A program made the position numbers and the translations under genes. A model generated the notes under the pieces. The model had not been told where the DNA came from. It searched no databases and was given only the letters and a program-made list of their open reading frames with translations. A DNA stretch of 40,616 nt from the NCBI RefSeq assembly GCF_964222135.1, contig NZ_CAXQBR010000066.1:1-40616 (forward strand). The letters are read 5' to 3'. Every line of letters starts with the position of its first letter. Within the stretch, counting starts at the first letter, position 1. The stretch is from Euzebya sp. Its GTDB lineage: Bacteria > Actinomycetota > Nitriliruptoria > Euzebyales > Euzebyaceae. Positions 38,321-40,616 of the stretch are shown here, one piece after another.

Positions 38321-39048
38321 ACGCAACCGTCGCCCAGCTGACCGCCCGCAGCCTCCTCGGCCGCCGCCGGGTCCTCGCACTCGCGATCCTCCCGCTCATC
38401 CTGCTGGTCCTGTCCGTGGTCATCCGATCCGTGGCCGGGGACGACCTCACGGTCACGGTCGCGCTGCTCAGCGGCTTCGCTCTCGGGACCGTCGTGCCGC
38501 TGCTGGCCCTGGTCGCCGGCACCGGCGCCATCGGCCCCGAGATCGACGACGGCTCGGTGGTCTACCTCCTCGCCAAGCCGCTCCCGCGCCCCACCATCGT
38601 CACCTCGAAGCTGGCCGTGGCGATCGGCGTGGTCACCGTCGTCGCGGCGGTGCCGACGCTGCTCGCCGGGGTGGTGGTGGCGGGGTTGGAGGACGGCCTC
38701 GCCGTCGCCTTCGGGGTGGGGGCCGTGGCCGCCGGCATCGCGTACTGCGCCCTCTTCCTCCTGCTGGCGGTCGTCAGCCGGAACGCCGTCGTCATCGGCC
38801 TTCTCTACGCCCTGATCTGGGAGTCCCTCATCGGCGGGTTCGTCCCCGGCGCGCAGGTGCTCAGCGTCCAGCAGTGGGGCCTCGCCGTGACCGAGGGGCT
38901 GCTCGGCGGACGCGCGGAGGCCCTCGGGGTGACCAGTGCGGTGAGCACCGGCACCGGCATCGCGCTGCTCGTCGTCGTCACGGTCGGGGCCACCGCCTAC
39001 GCCGGGCAGCGGCTCCGCTCGCTCCGGGTCGGCAGCGGGGAGAGCTGA
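38317..39048 (+). CDS. ABC-2-type permease, second of two
   Basis: The 243-residue protein has a short N-terminus (TARSLLGRRRVLALAI) and six hydrophobic segments, including LLALVAGTGAIGPEIDDGSVVYLLAKPLPRPTIVTSK (the loop with the conserved E-D-G-x-V-Y-L-L-K-P-L pattern) and ALFLLLAVVSRNAVVIGLLYALIWE. Together with the upstream ATPase it forms the second exporter. GTG 38317 overlaps the ATPase stop. The pattern ATPase-permease twice suggests either two transporters or one heterotetramer. Confidence 0.87.
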   Translation: MNATVAQLTARSLLGRRRVLALAILPLILLVLSVVIRSVAGDDLTVTVALLSGFALGTVVPLLALVAGTGAIGPEIDDGSVVYLLAKPLPRPTIVTSKLAVAIGVVTVVAAVPTLLAGVVVAGLEDGLAVAFGVGAVAAGIAYCALFLLLAVVSRNAVVIGLLYALIWESLIGGFVPGAQVLSVQQWGLAVTEGLLGGRAEALGVTSAVSTGTGIALLVVVTVGATAYAGQRLRSLRVGSGES

Positions 39049-39109
39049 CCCGCGAGGTGCGCAAGGACGGTCGGACCGCGGGGGTCGCCGGCGGGTCACA
39101 CTTCGACCC

Positions 39110-40075
39110 ATGACCTCGACCCCCGCCGGCCGCGACCGGCTGCGCGAGCTGCTCGACGCGGTGCTCGACGAGCACAACCGCTCGCTCGGCGAGATGGCGC
39201 GGGACGCGCACGCCTCGCCCTTCCACTTCGCGCGCCAGCTGCGCCGGGACGCGGGCGAGCCGCCGGTGGCGATGCGCCGCCGGGTGGCCCTCGAGCGGGC
39301 TGCGTGGCAGCTGGCCGGCGGCGCGGCGGTCCACGAGGCCGCCGAGGCCGCGGGCTACGACTCCGTCGACGGCTTCGCCAGGGCGTTCGCCCGCGCGTAC
39401 GGCTGCGCGCCCAGCGCCTACCGGGCCGCCGGGGAGGCGGCGCCCGCCGGGCGGACCGCGCACTGGCTGACCGCGCCCAACGGCATCCACTTCCACCCGC
39501 CGGCCTCGCTGTGGGTCGAGGGCGAGCCCGCGCCCGGCGGCGGGGCGGTCACGTCGCTCATGGTCACCCATGACCTCGAGGACACCCGTGCGCTGCTCGC
39601 CCTGGCGGTCGACCTCGACGACGAGGCGCTCCACGCGGTCCACCAGCCTGGTGACGCGATGCTCGACTGGGACGGCCCCGACGACACCCTCGCCGCGGTC
39701 CTCGCCCACCTCGTGTTCACCAAGGAGGTGTGGCTCGCGTCGATCGAGGGCGCCGACGTCCCGGCCCGCCCGGACGGCGACCCGACGGCGCTTCTGGACC
39801 GCCACGACGCCGTGGCCCCGCGCTGGCTGGCCGCGATCCGCGACATCGACCGCCGCGGCGCCTGGGGCGACCGGCTCGTCGACGCGCTGTGCGACCCGCC
39901 CGAGTCCTTCCTGCTGGCCGGCGTCGTCGCCCACGTCCTGACCTACTCCGCGGCCCGCCGGCAGCGGGCCCGCCTGCTGCTCCGCGCAGCGGGGGTGACC
40001 GCCGCCGGCGACGGCGACCCCCTGCAGTGGCTGATCGACCGCTCCGACGACCCCGCACCTGGAGGCACCCAGTGA
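39110..40075 (+). CDS. AraC-type HTH fused to a DinB-like domain
   Basis: The 321-residue protein has two AraC helix-turn-helix units (about 15-105: LGEMARDAHASPFHFARQLRRDAGEPPVAM, VHEAAEAAGYDSVDGFARAFARAYGCAPSAYR) and then a DinB/metal-helix-bundle-like domain (about 155-300: DLEDTRALLALAVDLDDEAL, HLVFTKEVWLASIEG, SFLLAGVVAHVLTYSAARRQRARLLL). The helix-bundle His residues fit DinB metal binding. It is coupled to the RibD_C gene by a GTGA overlap at 40072-40075 with a GGAGG site. It may be a regulator that senses damage or a small ligand. Confidence 0.8.
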   Translation: MTSTPAGRDRLRELLDAVLDEHNRSLGEMARDAHASPFHFARQLRRDAGEPPVAMRRRVALERAAWQLAGGAAVHEAAEAAGYDSVDGFARAFARAYGCAPSAYRAAGEAAPAGRTAHWLTAPNGIHFHPPASLWVEGEPAPGGGAVTSLMVTHDLEDTRALLALAVDLDDEALHAVHQPGDAMLDWDGPDDTLAAVLAHLVFTKEVWLASIEGADVPARPDGDPTALLDRHDAVAPRWLAAIRDIDRRGAWGDRLVDALCDPPESFLLAGVVAHVLTYSAARRQRARLLLRAAGVTAAGDGDPLQWLIDRSDDPAPGGTQ

Positions 40076-40616
40076 CCCGCACGCGCTACTACACGGCCAC
40101 CACGCTCGACGGCTTCCTCGCCGACCCCCACGACAGCCTCGACTGGCTCTTCGTCCAGGACCACGACCCCGACGGCCCCCTCGGCCACGCCGCCTTCATG
40201 GCCGACGTCGGGGCGCTGGTCATGGGCGCCACGACGTACGACTGGATCCGGGCCCACATGGACCAGACAGGGGAGGGGTGGGCCTACGACGTGCCGACCT
40301 GGGTGCTGACCCACCGCGACCTGCCACCGGTGGAGGGGGCCGACATCCGGTTCGCAGCAGCCGACGACGAGGCCGGCCTGGCGGCGGTGCACGCCGACCT
40401 CGTGGCGGCTGCCGACGGCCGCGACATCTGGGTCGTCGGCGGGGGCGGCCTGGCCGCCGACCTGGCCGCCGCGGGGCTGCTCGACGAGATCGCGGTGTCC
40501 ATCGCCGCGGTGACGCTCGGCGCGGGCAAGCCCCTGCTGCCCCGGCCGATCGACCTCCGCCTGACGTCGGTCGACCGCAACCGGGCTTTCGTCTGCGCCA
40601 CCTACGAGGTCGTCGG
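40072..40616 (+). CDS. RibD C-terminal/dihydrofolate-reductase-fold protein (3' end outside window)
   Basis: From GTG 40072 the protein starts MTRTRYYTATTLDGFLADPHDSLDWLF and continues with ALVMGATTYDWI, VPTWVLTHRDLPPV, DIWVVGGGGLAADLAAAGLLDEIAVSIAAVTLGAGKPLLP, a full RibD_C core. About 181 residues are visible; the stop lies beyond the window but the domain is nearly complete. It overlaps the AraC-DinB stop and has GGAGG 7 bases before the start. It is the third member of this family in the window; each is next to a transcription factor. Confidence 0.87.
   Translation, partial: MTRTRYYTATTLDGFLADPHDSLDWLFVQDHDPDGPLGHAAFMADVGALVMGATTYDWIRAHMDQTGEGWAYDVPTWVLTHRDLPPVEGADIRFAAADDEAGLAAVHADLVAAADGRDIWVVGGGGLAADLAAAGLLDEIAVSIAAVTLGAGKPLLPRPIDLRLTSVDRNRAFVCATYEVV

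Noticed and set aside
1-40616. tRNA, rRNA or replication origin
   Set aside because: I saw no cloverleaf with CCA-end features, no rRNA-like stretch and no DnaA-box cluster on reading through.

Overview
The window is very GC-rich bacterial chromosomal DNA with frequent GTG starts, ATGA/GTGA gene overlaps and many apparently leaderless promoters. It carries three proteins with cell-wall-binding repeat 2 (CWB2) modules, two ANTAR regulators, a DtxR/IdeR-like iron box and a Nur-like nickel box. Together these point to an actinobacterium, and the CWB2 proteins suggest the deep-branching Nitriliruptoria/Euzebya side of the phylum. That placement is inference. I saw no rRNA, tRNA, CRISPR array, transposase or prophage.

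Layout. Positions 75-1925 are a remnant zone: a Fic N-terminal fragment, a frameshifted MarR regulator, a fragment of an FMN-dependent azoreductase, and a histidine kinase that has lost its N-terminus and carries a frameshift. An intact NarL-type response regulator follows (1922-2590). Positions 2624-5897 hold two ArsR-SRPBCC gene pairs with RibD_C (dihydrofolate-reductase-like) and SnoaL-like genes; the first ArsR gene shares a palindromic operator with a divergent RibD_C gene. Positions 6042-8220 hold a PlsC-type acyltransferase translationally coupled to a small membrane protein with the complete alkaline-ceramidase (CREST) active-site pattern, then an HNH nuclease. Positions 8255-10426 encode a secreted protein with seven Cys-pair repeats (probably a seven-bladed propeller) and three CWB2 modules. 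After a small helical protein and a GAF-ANTAR regulator comes a siderophore-iron operon (16198 to 11599, minus strand: binding lipoprotein, two permeases, ATPase, siderophore-interacting protein) behind an iron box.

Positions 16229-22084 are housekeeping or hypothetical genes: an acetyltransferase remnant, a lipoprotein with one CWB2 module, a flavin/F420-type oxidase, a double-GAF ANTAR regulator and a methyltransferase. A strong hairpin terminator (22141-22165) separates them from a nickel module: a Nur/Fur-family repressor followed by an ECF transporter (CbiMN fusion, CbiQ, CbiO) whose promoter spacer is filled by a perfect inverted repeat. LmbE deacetylase and GNAT genes follow, then a third CWB2 protein with a TolB-like propeller. 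Downstream lie a tandem C-rich repeat with G-quadruplex potential, copies of a 12-bp repeat, and a solitary N6-adenine DNA methyltransferase whose start lies in a large hairpin.

Positions 30838-31591 are an HTH/Clp-N gene pair behind two identical palindromes that span its -35 and -10. Then come a double-DUF427 protein, a small operon (helical protein, VOC, PPOX), a HerA-like ATPase, a tandem double ABC exporter cassette (ATPase-permease-ATPase-permease), an AraC-DinB protein, and a RibD_C gene that runs off the window.
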